22,709 nucleotides of DNA from Treponema sp. (GCA_031273835.1 JAISRD010000025.1:1-22709); one strand, 5' to 3'. Positions 1 to 7,528 are shown, numbered from the stretch's first letter. Translations and numbers: made by a program. The notes: generated from the letters alone by a model not told the origin.

Positions 1-150
1 CTGTATATCGACCCTGGCGGTCCAGTCCCTTATGGAACCGTAGTATTCGGAGACCTGTTCCAGATAACGGCCGGCGGTAAAAATCTCCTGCCCCTGGAGG
101 GCCGTCCCCCAAAAAACCAGTACAATGACGGAAAATAGGCCTTTTCTCAT
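1..150 (-). CDS. Partial secreted protein, LolA/outer-membrane lipoprotein-sorting-like (N-terminus only)
   Basis: Fifty in-frame codons run from an ATG at 150 off the left edge with no stop. The peptide starts with a short basic segment (MRKG), a hydrophobic core (LFSVIVLVFWGTAL) and a probable cleavage near LQGQE, i.e. a signal peptide. The mature start (YLEQVSEYYGSIRDWTARVDIQ split by an edge) resembles the opening of LolA-type lipoprotein-sorting proteins, which begin with a helix leading into a strand reading 'xDxxAxxxI'. That family shuttles or senses lipids/lipoproteins in the periplasm; the assignment here is inference from about 28 mature residues. No Shine-Dalgarno is visible before the ATG; the preceding bases are AT-rich. 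The gene would be downstream of pepT on the same strand but separated by the 800-bp repeat block. It could be another secreted protein altogether. Confidence 0.45.
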   Translation of the reverse strand, partial: MRKGLFSVIVLVFWGTALQGQEIFTAGRYLEQVSEYYGSIRDWTARVDIQ

Positions 151-373
151 AGCTTATATCATTACACAGGGGAGGATTTTATGCAAGCTTGGGTTAAGGG
201 GAACAGCGGACGGTACCGGCGGCGCGGACAGGACGGATAAATTTAACCGCGAAAGGCAGGAAGGAGACGAAAAATACGAAACTAAAGGGATGAAGAAGGC
301 CAATCCGGCCTCTTTGCCGCAGCGGCGCTCCTTACCGCCATATCGTCCGGACCCCGGCGTGGTAACCCTCGGC

Positions 374-583
374 TCAGGATTTGAAAATCCCAGGTCAGGA
401 TTTGAAAATCCCAAGTCAGGATTTTCAAATCCCAGGTCAGGATTTTCAAATCCCAGGTCAGGATTTTCAAATCCCAGGTCAGGATTTGAAAATCCCAAGT
501 CAGGATTTGAAAATCCCAGGTCAGGATTTGAAAATCCCAGGTCAGGATTTGAAAATCCCAGGTCAGGATTTGAAAATCCCGGC
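374..583. repeat. Ten-copy 21-bp tandem array with a near-palindromic, orientation-switching core
   Basis: Ten contiguous 21-bp units begin at 374, 395, 416, 437, 458, 479, 500, 521, 542 and 563. Each is TCA, then a 14-bp core, then a 4-bp tail. The core is GGATTT-GA-AAATCC in units 1, 2 and 6-10, and its exact reverse complement GGATTT-TC-AAATCC in units 3-5. The tail is CAGG except CAAG in units 2 and 6 and CGGC in the last unit. There are no spacers. Because 21 is a multiple of three and the unit lacks stops, several frames stay open and give spurious heptapeptide repeats (for example SGFENPR). I regard it as non-coding. Confidence 0.95.
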
Positions 584-595
584 CCGGAATTTTTT

Positions 596-669
596 ACCAC
601 GAAAGGCACGAAAGGCACGAAAAGCGTATTTTCACCCTCTTTTTTCGTGTTTTTCGTGTTTTTCGTGGT
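596..669 (+). other. 28-bp stem-loop, perfect only in plus-strand RNA
   Basis: Arm 596-623 (ACCACGAAAGG then CACGAAAGG then CACGAAAA) pairs with arm 642-669 (TTTTCGTG, TTTTTCGTG, TTTTTCGTGGT) over 28 consecutive positions. Twenty-four are Watson-Crick pairs and four are G-U wobbles, with a loop of 18 nt. On the minus strand the four wobbles would be A-C mismatches. The arms lie directly downstream of the 21-bp array. No poly-U tail follows, so it does not look like an intrinsic terminator. Confidence 0.65.
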
Positions 670-928
670 TAAAATTCCCATTTTGTCCGTGGGGTCCGTG
701 GCGTCCGTGGTTAAATCTTCTTCCGTCGTGGATAAAACAGGAACCACGAAGTCGAAAAAGTAAAAGAAGTAAAGAAAAACGTATTCGACCTATTCGACTG
801 AGCGGTTTTTTATTTTCTTCTTCCCTCTTTTTTCGTGTTTTTAGTGTTTTTCGTGGTTAATTCTTCTTCCGTCGTGGTTAATTCCTGGGCTTTTGTCCGC
901 GCCGTCCGCGGGGTCCGTGGTTCCCCTT

Positions 929-958
929 CCGCCGGGCCGTTCGCGGTTTACCCGGCGG
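929..958 (-). terminator. Possible terminator hairpin spanning the pepT stop codon
   Basis: CCGCCGGG (929-936) and CCCGGCGG (951-958) form an 8-bp GC stem around a 14-nt loop that includes the pepT TAA (948-950). No T-run follows in the minus direction, so this may be only a 3' stabilising hairpin. Confidence 0.3.
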
Positions 959-2216
959 CCCAGAGGCGGACAAGCTCGGTGATCAGGGCGCAGGCGGCGG
1001 CCATGTCGGAAAGGGCCGCCCATTCGGCGGGGCTGTGGAAATTCCGGCCGCCGGTAAAAATATTCGGCGTGGGAATGCCCAGTTCGGTAAGCCGGGAACC
1101 ATCGGTACCCCCCCGTATGGGCTTAAAGGTACAGGGGACTCCTATGCGCCGGGCGGCATCGGCCAGTTTCTCCAGGGCGCCGGGGGTTTCGTCGATCCTT
1201 TGCTTCATATTGTAGTATTGGGGCTTTGTTTCCACCCTAACCCGGCCTCCGGGGAACTGGGCCTCCACGGTTTTGGCGAAGAGCTCCAGGTTCGCCGCCC
1301 GTTCCCGGGCCCGGCGGAGATCGAAATCGCGGATAAACAGCTCCAGTTCGGCCTTTTCAAGGTCCCCGGAGATTCCCGTGGGGCAGTAATAGCCGTAGCG
1401 GCCGTCGGTGGCTTCGGGGCTTTCCGAACGGGGAAGCAGGGCCGCGAAAACCGCGGCCATGAGGCACGCGTTGGCCAGTTCCCCCCTTGCCTGGCCCAGG
1501 TGTATCACCCGGCCCGAAAAACTTATCTTCGCCTCCAGGGCGTTAAAACATTCCGCTTCCAGTTCTCCGGCGCCGCCGCCGTCCACGGTATAGCAAACCC
1601 CGGCCCTTATCCTGTCCAGGGGGAAGCCGGGAAGCCCCCTGCCGGTTTCTTCATCGGGGGAGAAAACGATCTGCACCGCCCCGTGTTCTAAATCACGGCG
1701 GCCCAGTATATACTCCACCGCCCCCATTATTTCCGCTATGCCCGCCTTGTCGTCGGCCCCCAGGAGGGTGGTCCCGTCGCTGTGGATGATGGTCTTCCCC
1801 GCCTGGGCGGCCAGGGCCGTATCGGCCTCCGGGTCAAGCGCGATGGGGCCCGCCGTAGTCTCCTTAAGGATGATTTTCTTCCCGTCGTAGTTTTCCACCA
1901 CCAGCGGTTTTACGTCCCTGCCGGAAACGTCCTGGGCGGTATCCAGATGGGCGAGGAAACCGATGACGGGCTTTGTTTCATAACCGGGGCTGGGGGGAAT
2001 TTCGGCGATCACATAGCAGTTACCGGTTAAAACAACGCTTTCAAGGCCCAGGGCTTTGAGTTCTTCCACCAGCAGTTTCGCCAGCTCCCACTGTCCGGGG
2101 CTTGAGGGGGTTTCCGCGCTGCGGCGGTCGCTGGTGGTCCAGATCTTTACATACCGGAGGAAGCGGGGCAGGACCAGAGCGGCGAAGGTCTTTTCGGTTT
2201 GGGGGGAAATCTTCAA
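948..2216 (-). CDS. pepT: Peptidase T (tripeptide aminopeptidase)
   Basis: Cytoplasmic dizinc M20B exopeptidase that removes the N-terminal residue of tripeptides. At 422 aa it is close to the usual ~410. Visible family motifs: AHLDTAQD (His about residue 90, first metal ligand and nearby Asp), GADDKAGIAEIM (bridging Asp), FSPDEETGRG (general-base Glu pair), YTVDGG (Asp ligand), the dimerisation/lid segment IHLGQARGELANA, and near the C-terminus RGGTDGSRLTELGIPTPN followed by NFHSPAEW with the last His ligand. I chose the TTG at 2216 because an AAAGGAGG Shine-Dalgarno lies 5 nt upstream; a longer ATG-initiated frame to 2252 would place that SD inside the gene. No signal peptide. It appears to be monocistronic, with its own promoter at 2255-2283. 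Confidence in function is high. Confidence 0.95.
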   Translation of the reverse strand: MKISPQTEKTFAALVLPRFLRYVKIWTTSDRRSAETPSSPGQWELAKLLVEELKALGLESVVLTGNCYVIAEIPPSPGYETKPVIGFLAHLDTAQDVSGRDVKPLVVENYDGKKIILKETTAGPIALDPEADTALAAQAGKTIIHSDGTTLLGADDKAGIAEIMGAVEYILGRRDLEHGAVQIVFSPDEETGRGLPGFPLDRIRAGVCYTVDGGGAGELEAECFNALEAKISFSGRVIHLGQARGELANACLMAAVFAALLPRSESPEATDGRYGYYCPTGISGDLEKAELELFIRDFDLRRARERAANLELFAKTVEAQFPGGRVRVETKPQYYNMKQRIDETPGALEKLADAARRIGVPCTFKPIRGGTDGSRLTELGIPTPNIFTGGRNFHSPAEWAALSDMAAACALITELVRLWAAG

Positions 2217-2254
2217 GGGTTCCTCCTTTAGGAAACCGGGGTTCCATAACAACC

Positions 2255-2283
2255 ACTATGATCCCACGGCGGGTTTTTGTAAA
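2255..2283 (-). promoter_or_regulatory. Predicted sigma70-type promoter of pepT
   Basis: On the minus strand TTTACA (2283-2278) is followed by a 17-bp spacer and CATAGT (2260-2255): 5/6 and 4/6 matches to consensus. The predicted start is about 30 nt before the TTG codon, leaving room for the strong Shine-Dalgarno. Confidence 0.5.
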
Positions 2284-2312
2284 GCCGGGTAGCACAGCGG
2301 CGGGAAATTGAT

Positions 2313-2318
2313 TATATT
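2313..2318 (+). promoter_or_regulatory. Possible -10 element 7 nt before the DUF2156 gene
   Basis: TATATT ends 7 nt before the ATG at 2326. No good -35 sits 17 bp upstream (TAGCAC). If used, transcription would start at or next to the start codon. Confidence 0.3.
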
Positions 2319-2325
2319 GGGGTAA

Positions 2326-3237
2326 ATGAAAATCCCCGAATTTCCCGACTTTATCCCCATCTGTTACGATCTGCGGACGGAAATGCACCCCCAGCTTCCC
2401 ATGACCGCCGACGGGGTTTCGGAGTATACCTTCGCGAACCTCTACCTTTTCAGGCGGCGCTATAAGTACCGGGTATCCCGGGTGGTGGATAAGACCTTTA
2501 TCATCTCCGGCGTACAGCCCCCCCACCGCGAGGGGGAGGGGGAAAAGAGCTTTTTCTGTACCCCCTGCGCTGTTCCGGGCAGGGGCGTCCTGGACGAACT
2601 TTTTAAGACCCACGATTATTGGAAGGGGATCTCCGATTCCCTCCTGACGGCGAACCGGGACCGTCTGGAAAGCCGGGGCATAACCTTTACCGAGGACCGG
2701 GATAATTTCGATTACCTCTACCTCCGCTGCGATTTGGCGGAACTGCCCGGTAAAAGGTACCACAAGAAACGGAACCTGGTGAGCCAGTTCCACAATACCT
2801 ACGCCGCCTGGGAGTCAAGGCCCCTCAGCCCCGAACTGGTCCCCACGGCCCTGGAGATTCTTGAAAAATGGCAGGAACAGAAGGGTTTTGAGGGGGATTT
2901 CCTGGCCGCGTCGGAAGCCCTGGAACACTACCGGGGTCTTTATCAAAAGGGCGCCGTTTATTGGGTGGAGGGAAAGCCCGCCGCCTGGTGTCTGGGGGAA
3001 CGGCTCGCCCGGGGGCGGATGTTCGCGGTTCATTTTGAAAAGGCCCTGGAAGAATTTAAGGGCATCTACCAGTTTATGAACCAGCATTTTGCCGCTTCCC
3101 TGCCCCCGTACTATACCTATATTAACCGTGAACAGGATCTGGGAGACGAGGGGCTCCGTCAGGCAAAGATGACCTACCGGCCCTGCGGTTTTGTCCGTAA
3201 ATTTACCGGTACACTCCGCGAAGCCCCCGGGCGGTAA
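2326..3237 (+). CDS. DUF2156 / phosphatidylglycerol lysyltransferase C-terminal-like (GNAT-fold) protein
   Basis: A 303-residue soluble protein resembling the stand-alone DUF2156 proteins, which carry the GNAT-like domain found at the C-terminus of MprF/LysX-type aminoacyl-phospholipid synthases. Seen here: an early FANLYLFRRRYKYRVSRV segment, a central basic stretch GKRYHKKRNLVSQF typical of the family, then EKWQEQKGF, a strand AVYWVEGKPAAWCLGE and the C-terminal YINREQDLGDEGLRQAKMTYRP, which matches the common 'N.e.DlG.eGLR.aK.sy.P' ending. There are no transmembrane helices, so a flippase domain is absent. Substrate is unknown; aminoacyl or acyl transfer is inference. The ATG is preceded only by GGGGTAA, a weak ribosome-binding site, and by a -10-like TATATT. 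It diverges from pepT and faces the small minus-strand gene. Confidence 0.8.
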   Translation: MKIPEFPDFIPICYDLRTEMHPQLPMTADGVSEYTFANLYLFRRRYKYRVSRVVDKTFIISGVQPPHREGEGEKSFFCTPCAVPGRGVLDELFKTHDYWKGISDSLLTANRDRLESRGITFTEDRDNFDYLYLRCDLAELPGKRYHKKRNLVSQFHNTYAAWESRPLSPELVPTALEILEKWQEQKGFEGDFLAASEALEHYRGLYQKGAVYWVEGKPAAWCLGERLARGRMFAVHFEKALEEFKGIYQFMNQHFAASLPPYYTYINREQDLGDEGLRQAKMTYRPCGFVRKFTGTLREAPGR

Positions 3238-3249
3238 GCTTTAGCGCGG

Positions 3250-3525
3250 CTACAGATCTTCGGTACTGCCGCTTTGGAGCTTTTTTACATAAAATTCAAG
3301 GGCGGTAAGCCGTATGGCGACGCTTCCCTCCGAAGCGCCGCCCTCCTTCCGGTTTTTCAGAACGGTATGAAGGTTTTCGAGAAGCTGTTTCGCGGTCTTC
3401 ATGCCGAGCTTTTCCGCCTCCGCGGAATAGACCGCCAGTTCCGAAAAAGTATCCTCCTGGGCGGTTCCGGAATTAAGGCCCGATACCAGGGTATCCAGCT
3501 TTCCGCAGAATTCCTCTACCGTCAT
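3250..3525 (-). CDS. Small helical protein of unknown function
   Basis: A 91-residue product that I do not recognise. It is acidic, Leu/Glu/Lys-rich and predicted by eye to be almost entirely helical (MTVEEFCGKLDTLVSGL, then AEAEKLGMKTAKQLLENL, then IRLTALEFYVKKL), without signal peptide or membrane segment. Coding is supported by an AAAGGGG Shine-Dalgarno about 8 nt before the ATG, by third-position GC like its neighbours, and by its fit between two other genes. It is convergent with the DUF2156 gene, with only 12 bp between their ends. It lies downstream of and in the same direction as the M16 protease, but a hairpin separates them, so it probably has its own promoter. It may be a lineage-specific Treponema protein. 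Confidence 0.65.
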   Translation of the reverse strand: MTVEEFCGKLDTLVSGLNSGTAQEDTFSELAVYSAEAEKLGMKTAKQLLENLHTVLKNRKEGGASEGSVAIRLTALEFYVKKLQSGSTEDL

Positions 3526-3580
3526 ATTTACGCCCCTTTTGTATCATTCACAATATAAGATACCATAACCATACCATATT

Positions 3581-3616
3581 CCGCCTGAAACCTCAAGGCG
3601 GATTTCAGGCGTTTTT
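3581..3616 (+). terminator. Hairpin with T-run and an alternative mutually exclusive stem
   Basis: CGCCTGAAA (3582-3590) pairs with TTTCAGGCG (3603-3611), a 9-bp stem followed by TTTTT (3612-3616), i.e. oriented to stop plus-strand transcripts such as that of the DUF2156 gene. The same left arm can instead pair CCGCCT (3581-3586) with AGGCGG (3596-3601). It also lies just past the M16 stop on the minus strand, where the hairpin would lack a U-tail. The 100-bp gap otherwise holds AT-rich TATGGT-like repeats (3560-3580). Confidence 0.4.
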
Positions 3617-3626
3617 ACCGGCGCCG

Positions 3627-6515
3627 CTATGGTTCCTGGGGATACAGTACCAGTTCCGCCGGACCGTCCCGCAAAAGAAGGGCCGCCGCGGCTTGAAGCT
3701 GTTCCGCCGTAACCGAGCGGTACAGGGCGGGCCTTTCCTCAAGATGGGAGAGGGGGACCTCCGTTATCAGGAAGAACTGGGCGGTATTCTGGGCGATAAA
3801 CAGATTGCTCTCCGAGGATCGCTCGAAATTCTTTACCCGCGCTTCCCGGGCCCGGCGCAGGGTTTCCCCGTCTATATCCCCGGCGGCCAGGGCCGCAAGC
3901 TTTTCCTTTACCGCTTCGCGGAGTTCCCCTTCCCTGCGGGGATCGCAGATAAAGTACACTTCCAGGGACAGTTCCCCCCTGGGCATGATCGAGAGGGCGG
4001 CGGAGGCGGATATGGAATAAACGCCCCCCAGCTTTTCGCGGATTTCATCGGTCAGGACGATGTCCAGGTAGTCGGTCAAAATCAGGGCGCTTGCGTTGGT
4101 TTTCTCGTCCCAGGGGAGGGGGGCAAACCAGCCCATAAATACCATGCCCTTTTCTTCCCGGCCCTTATGGATGATTTTTTCCGCCTTCCCCGGCCTGGAA
4201 AAGCCCGGATCGGTCCATCCGCCGGCGGCCTGTGCGGGGGGTATGGACGCCAGCCAGGAGTTGACCAAATCCCGGAGTTCCGGGACGCGGCTTAAATTAC
4301 CCGCCAGGACAAAGGTATAATCCGCGGGGTTAAGGCCTCCCCGGAGAAACGACAGGGCCGCGCCGGCGCTGACCAGATCGATGTCCCCAAGTTCCAGGGG
4401 CTTAAAACGGGGATGGCCGTTGTAAATAAAAGCGGTGAGTTCCCGGTAAAAATAAGCTTCGGGACTGTCCGCTTCCCGGGCCAGATTGGTCCGGTAGAGG
4501 CCGGTAACAAGTTTGAGTCCGTTCTCATCGATACGGGGCTGAGTAAAGGACAGGTACAGCATACGGAAAAGGGTTTCCAGATTGTTGTCCTTCAGCAGCG
4601 CCTCGCCCTGAAAACCCCGGAGATACGGGGCGGCCCAGAAGGAAAGGGACAGCTCCCTGCCGGACAGTATACGCATCATCTCCGTCCTGGTATGGGGTCC
4701 CAGGCCTGAGGCGGTTTGAAGCTCCGCCGCCAGGGCGGCGGAAACATACTCCGCCCTGGCGGGCCCGGCCTGCAGGGAACCTCCCTTTGCCAGGGCGTAT
4801 AGTACCAGCTCGTTGTTGCGGTTTGCCGTTTCTTTAAGGATCACCCGGCTGCCGTTGCTCAACTCCCAGATAAGGGCCCCCGAGGGGTCGGTTTTTTCCG
4901 CAGCAATCCTTCCCGGCGCCGGGGCGGAGACCGCCAGGTCCCGAAGTTCCGCCTCTTCCCGGTACGGGGAAAGGAGGGCGAGCTTTGCCTCCTTGACCAG
5001 CGACGTTATGGCGGCCTCTTCCGGCAGTTCCGCCGCCTCGGAGTCCGGAGCGCTTATGATCACGGTAAGATCATCATCCTTAAAGTAAGAACGGACAGCG
5101 GCGCTTACCGTTTCGGGCTTTATGCCGGGAAGGAGCTGCCGCGCCGCCTCCAGTTCCCATTCAATATCAACGGCATAGACGCCGTCCAAAAAATCCGAGG
5201 TAAAATTCCATACATAGCCGTTGGAGTCCTGCCTGTCCTTTTCCGCGGCCCTCCCTTCCAGAGCGGCAATGAGGGCGGACTTGGCCCTGTCCAGTTCCGG
5301 TTCGGTAAAACCATAGCGCTCCAGGACTTCTTTTTCCAGAAGCAGCTCCTCAAGGGCCTGGGCGGTCATGCCCTCCCTGGTTTCAACGGCCAGCATATAG
5401 TAACCGGACCTTTTTCCGCTCCGGTCCTGCCAATTTCCGGCGCCGAGATAGGGGGAAGAACCCCCGGCGATTTTTTCCTGAAAGCGGAAATCCGTCATGG
5501 ACTGGACAAGGGAGTCGATCAAGCCCCCCCGGTAGGACTGCAGGTTCCGGCGCAGAGGCCGCAGGGCCCGTTTGTAGCAGAGGTATACCGTCGCAAAGGG
5601 AAGTTCCGGATCGCTAACAAGCGCCGAGCTGATCCTTCCCTGTTCCGGCCGGGGAAGTTCATAAGAGGGCCGCGTAAAGGGAGGGGTAAAGAGCTTTTTC
5701 CCCCTCTCCTCCGGCATACCGTCTCCGCCCGGAAAGGCCGTAAAATGCCGGGGAAGTTCCTCCTCCAAGACCCCGCCGTCAAAATCCCCGACCAGGATGA
5801 TCGCCATATTTTCGGGCCGGTACCAGGTCTTGTAAAAGCGCAGCAATTTTTCCGCCGGGGCGTTTTCAATCACCTCCGGAAGCCCGATAGGAAGACGTCC
5901 GGCATAGCGGGAACCCTGGTAGATGGCCTGCATGATCTTCTGCCATACCCTGTCCTGGGCGCCGAGCCTGGCACGGTATTCTTCCATAATTACCAGCCTT
6001 TCGTCGTCCACATCCTTGGGGTTAAAGCTTAAGGCCCCGGTCCAGTCGTCCAGTATGGCCAGGGCCTTTTCGGGGATACGCTTAACGCCGTCCTCCTCCT
6101 CCGTGGGGGTCTCGATGCCGTAAACGGTGGCGTCAAAGCCCGTATACGCGTTAACTTCCGGGCCGAAACGCATCCCCAGGGAACGCAGGTAATCTATCAA
6201 TTCCGCCTCGGGGAAGCGCCGGGTTCCGTTAAAGGCCATGTGTTCCACAAAATGGGCCAGACCCCGTTCATCTTCCTCTTCCAGCACCGATCCCGCGTTA
6301 ACCGCCAAAGTCAGATAGGCCCGGTTCCTGGGCAGGGAATTTTCCAGAATATAGTAGCGCAGCCCGCCGGGAAGCGTACCCTGACGCAGGGCGGCCATGG
6401 CGGGAACCGGCCCCGCCGGACCGCCTAAATCCCCGTAGAGGGGGTCCGCCGCCCGGAGCGCGAAGGCGGTCAAGATAAAAAAGACCGTAAAAAGCCGCTG
6501 TTTTAGGTAAATCAT
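3627..6515 (-). CDS. Secreted M16 (insulinase/pitrilysin family) zinc protease
   Basis: A 962-residue precursor starting MIYLKQRLFTVFFILTAFALRAADP, a clear signal peptide cleaved near ALRAA-D. The catalytic half carries the inverted zinc motif HFVEH (His88, Glu91, His92) and the third-ligand region DERLVIMEEY about 85 residues later. The downstream half repeats the fold without HxxEH, and keeps the GGVYSIS segment typical of the inactive M16 half. Length and arrangement match PqqL-like fused M16 proteins of Gram-negative bacteria, which degrade peptides in the periplasm. I took the ATG at 6515 because it gives a compact signal peptide; an in-frame TTG at 6533 would add six residues. Neither has a good Shine-Dalgarno (AAAGG abuts the ATG). 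It is divergent from the DHH gene across 56 bp. Confidence 0.9.
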   Translation of the reverse strand: MIYLKQRLFTVFFILTAFALRAADPLYGDLGGPAGPVPAMAALRQGTLPGGLRYYILENSLPRNRAYLTLAVNAGSVLEEEDERGLAHFVEHMAFNGTRRFPEAELIDYLRSLGMRFGPEVNAYTGFDATVYGIETPTEEEDGVKRIPEKALAILDDWTGALSFNPKDVDDERLVIMEEYRARLGAQDRVWQKIMQAIYQGSRYAGRLPIGLPEVIENAPAEKLLRFYKTWYRPENMAIILVGDFDGGVLEEELPRHFTAFPGGDGMPEERGKKLFTPPFTRPSYELPRPEQGRISSALVSDPELPFATVYLCYKRALRPLRRNLQSYRGGLIDSLVQSMTDFRFQEKIAGGSSPYLGAGNWQDRSGKRSGYYMLAVETREGMTAQALEELLLEKEVLERYGFTEPELDRAKSALIAALEGRAAEKDRQDSNGYVWNFTSDFLDGVYAVDIEWELEAARQLLPGIKPETVSAAVRSYFKDDDLTVIISAPDSEAAELPEEAAITSLVKEAKLALLSPYREEAELRDLAVSAPAPGRIAAEKTDPSGALIWELSNGSRVILKETANRNNELVLYALAKGGSLQAGPARAEYVSAALAAELQTASGLGPHTRTEMMRILSGRELSLSFWAAPYLRGFQGEALLKDNNLETLFRMLYLSFTQPRIDENGLKLVTGLYRTNLAREADSPEAYFYRELTAFIYNGHPRFKPLELGDIDLVSAGAALSFLRGGLNPADYTFVLAGNLSRVPELRDLVNSWLASIPPAQAAGGWTDPGFSRPGKAEKIIHKGREEKGMVFMGWFAPLPWDEKTNASALILTDYLDIVLTDEIREKLGGVYSISASAALSIMPRGELSLEVYFICDPRREGELREAVKEKLAALAAGDIDGETLRRAREARVKNFERSSESNLFIAQNTAQFFLITEVPLSHLEERPALYRSVTAEQLQAAAALLLRDGPAELVLYPQEP

Positions 6516-6522
6516 ACCTTTA

Positions 6523-6555
6523 AGTATACTCAAAAAGACATAGTAATGGTATACT
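6523..6555. promoter_or_regulatory. Divergent -10-like elements between M16 and DHH genes
   Basis: On the plus strand TGGTATACT (6547-6555) is an extended -10 for the DHH gene. On the minus strand TATACT (6528-6523) could serve the M16 gene. Both are weak at -35 and both place transcription starts very close to the start codons. AGTATACT (6523-6530) is itself an 8-bp palindrome. Confidence 0.4.
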
Positions 6556-6571
6556 CGGGGCGGAGGATATT

Positions 6572-7477
6572 ATGAGGCTGTTGACCCGATCGGATTTTGA
6601 TGGATTAGCCTGCGGCGCTTTGCTTGAATATCTGGGAATCATCGATGATTATAAATTTGTCCATCCAAAGGACATCCAGGACGGGCTTGTAGAGGCCGGT
6701 TCCAACGATGTGTTGGCTAATATTCCCTACATAAAGGGATGTAAACTGTGGTTTGACCATCACAGCAGCGAGTCTGAACGGCTCGGCAAGGATGTTACCT
6801 TTGAGGGGGTTTCCCGCATAGCCCCAAGCTGCGCCCGGGTTATTTATGAATACTACGGGGGCGGGGAAAAGCTGGGCCGTTTCGAGGAAATGATAGGCTA
6901 TGTGGACCGGGTCGATTCGGGGAACCTTACCAGGGATGAAATACTCAACCCCTCCGGCTGGATACTCCTCGGTTTTCTGATGGACTCCCGTACGGGGTTG
7001 GGGCGGTTCAGGAATTTTACCATCAGCAACTACGACTTGATGCGGCTCCTTACCAGGGCCTGTATCGACAAAAATATTGATGAGATCCTTGCCCTGCGGG
7101 ATGTAAAGGAAAGGATCGATAAATACCATGAGGAAACCGAACTTTACAAAGAAATGGTCCGCGGCCGCGCCCGGATAGAGGGCAGCGCCGTGGTGGTGGA
7201 TCTGCGGGGAATGGAAACCATTCATGTGGGAAACCGTTTCCTGCTCTATACCCTCTACCCGGATCAAAATATCTCGGTGTGGATCATCGACGGCAGAAAC
7301 AGGCAGAACGTGGTGATCACCGTGGGATACAGCATCATCAACCGCAGCGCCACGGTGAATGTGGGGAGCCTGCTCTTTAAGTACGGCGGCGGCGGTCATG
7401 AAAAAGTAGGAACCTGCCAGGTAGACAGCGCCGACGCCGACAGGATTATCGGGGAACTTTTAGGGCAGCTTAGTTAG
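6572..7477 (+). CDS. DHH/DHHA1-family phosphoesterase
   Basis: A 301-residue cytoplasmic protein of the DHH superfamily (RecJ, NrnA, GdpP, inorganic pyrophosphatase/exopolyphosphatase relatives). Seen: motif I SDFDG (Asp8, Asp10) right at the N-terminus, the signature DHH at 62-64 (LWFDHHSSE), a Mn-binding Asp region YVDRVDSGN near residue 111, and a C-terminal DHHA1 glycine motif YGGGGHEKVGTC near 275. These predict Mn2+/Mg2+-dependent cleavage of phosphodiester or phosphoanhydride bonds. The single DHH-DHHA1 layout without membrane or CBS domains fits nanoRNase/pAp phosphatase or exopolyphosphatase-like enzymes; the substrate cannot be told from sequence. The start is fixed by GGAGG 5 nt before the ATG. 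Nothing recognisable as a terminator lies between its stop and the VanY gene. Confidence 0.88.
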   Translation: MRLLTRSDFDGLACGALLEYLGIIDDYKFVHPKDIQDGLVEAGSNDVLANIPYIKGCKLWFDHHSSESERLGKDVTFEGVSRIAPSCARVIYEYYGGGEKLGRFEEMIGYVDRVDSGNLTRDEILNPSGWILLGFLMDSRTGLGRFRNFTISNYDLMRLLTRACIDKNIDEILALRDVKERIDKYHEETELYKEMVRGRARIEGSAVVVDLRGMETIHVGNRFLLYTLYPDQNISVWIIDGRNRQNVVITVGYSIINRSATVNVGSLLFKYGGGGHEKVGTCQVDSADADRIIGELLGQLS

Positions 7478-7528
7478 AAAGTGTTACCGATGTGGGCGGA
7501 GCCCGTCTGCTTACGTATACCCTGTCGG

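Larger units (their letters stand above)
200..925. repeat. Gene-free block of degenerate CCACGAA / CCGNGGAC repeats in both orientations
   Basis: The 797 bp between the LolA-like start and the pepT stop hold no credible gene. Left of the 21-bp array are GGAC-type repeats (201-238) and a degenerate ACC(G/A)CGAAAGG tract (246-283). Right of it are ACCACGAAAGGCACGAA (596-623), CGTG-type reverse copies (641-669, 829-860), GTCCGTGG copies (684-711, 893-920) and TCGTGG copies (725-731, 872-878). Orientation is mostly 'CCACGAA' on the left and 'TTCGTGG' on the right. One exact 11-bp inverted pair, CGGCGCGGACA, sits at 220-230 and 894-904. Short periodic motifs of this kind are seen in non-coding DNA of several bacterial groups; their role is unknown. 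Confidence 0.7.

Noticed and set aside
374..583. CRISPR array
   Set aside because: Units are directly contiguous with no unique spacers, and no cas gene is in the window.
125..860. Long open frames on both strands through the repeat block, encoding heptapeptide repeats
   Set aside because: Several frames are open at once because the 21-bp unit is a multiple of three and lacks stops. There are no ribosome-binding sites, no recognisable domain, and the frames run into other simple repeats.
835..1215. Plus-strand frame of 126 codons
   Set aside because: It lies in the CGTGG repeats and antisense to the clearly conserved pepT 3' end.
2041..2793. Minus-strand frame of 250 codons across the pepT/DUF2156 divergence
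   Set aside because: It is antisense to the conserved DUF2156 gene and overlaps pepT in another frame; proline/glycine-rich content is typical of antisense GC-rich DNA.
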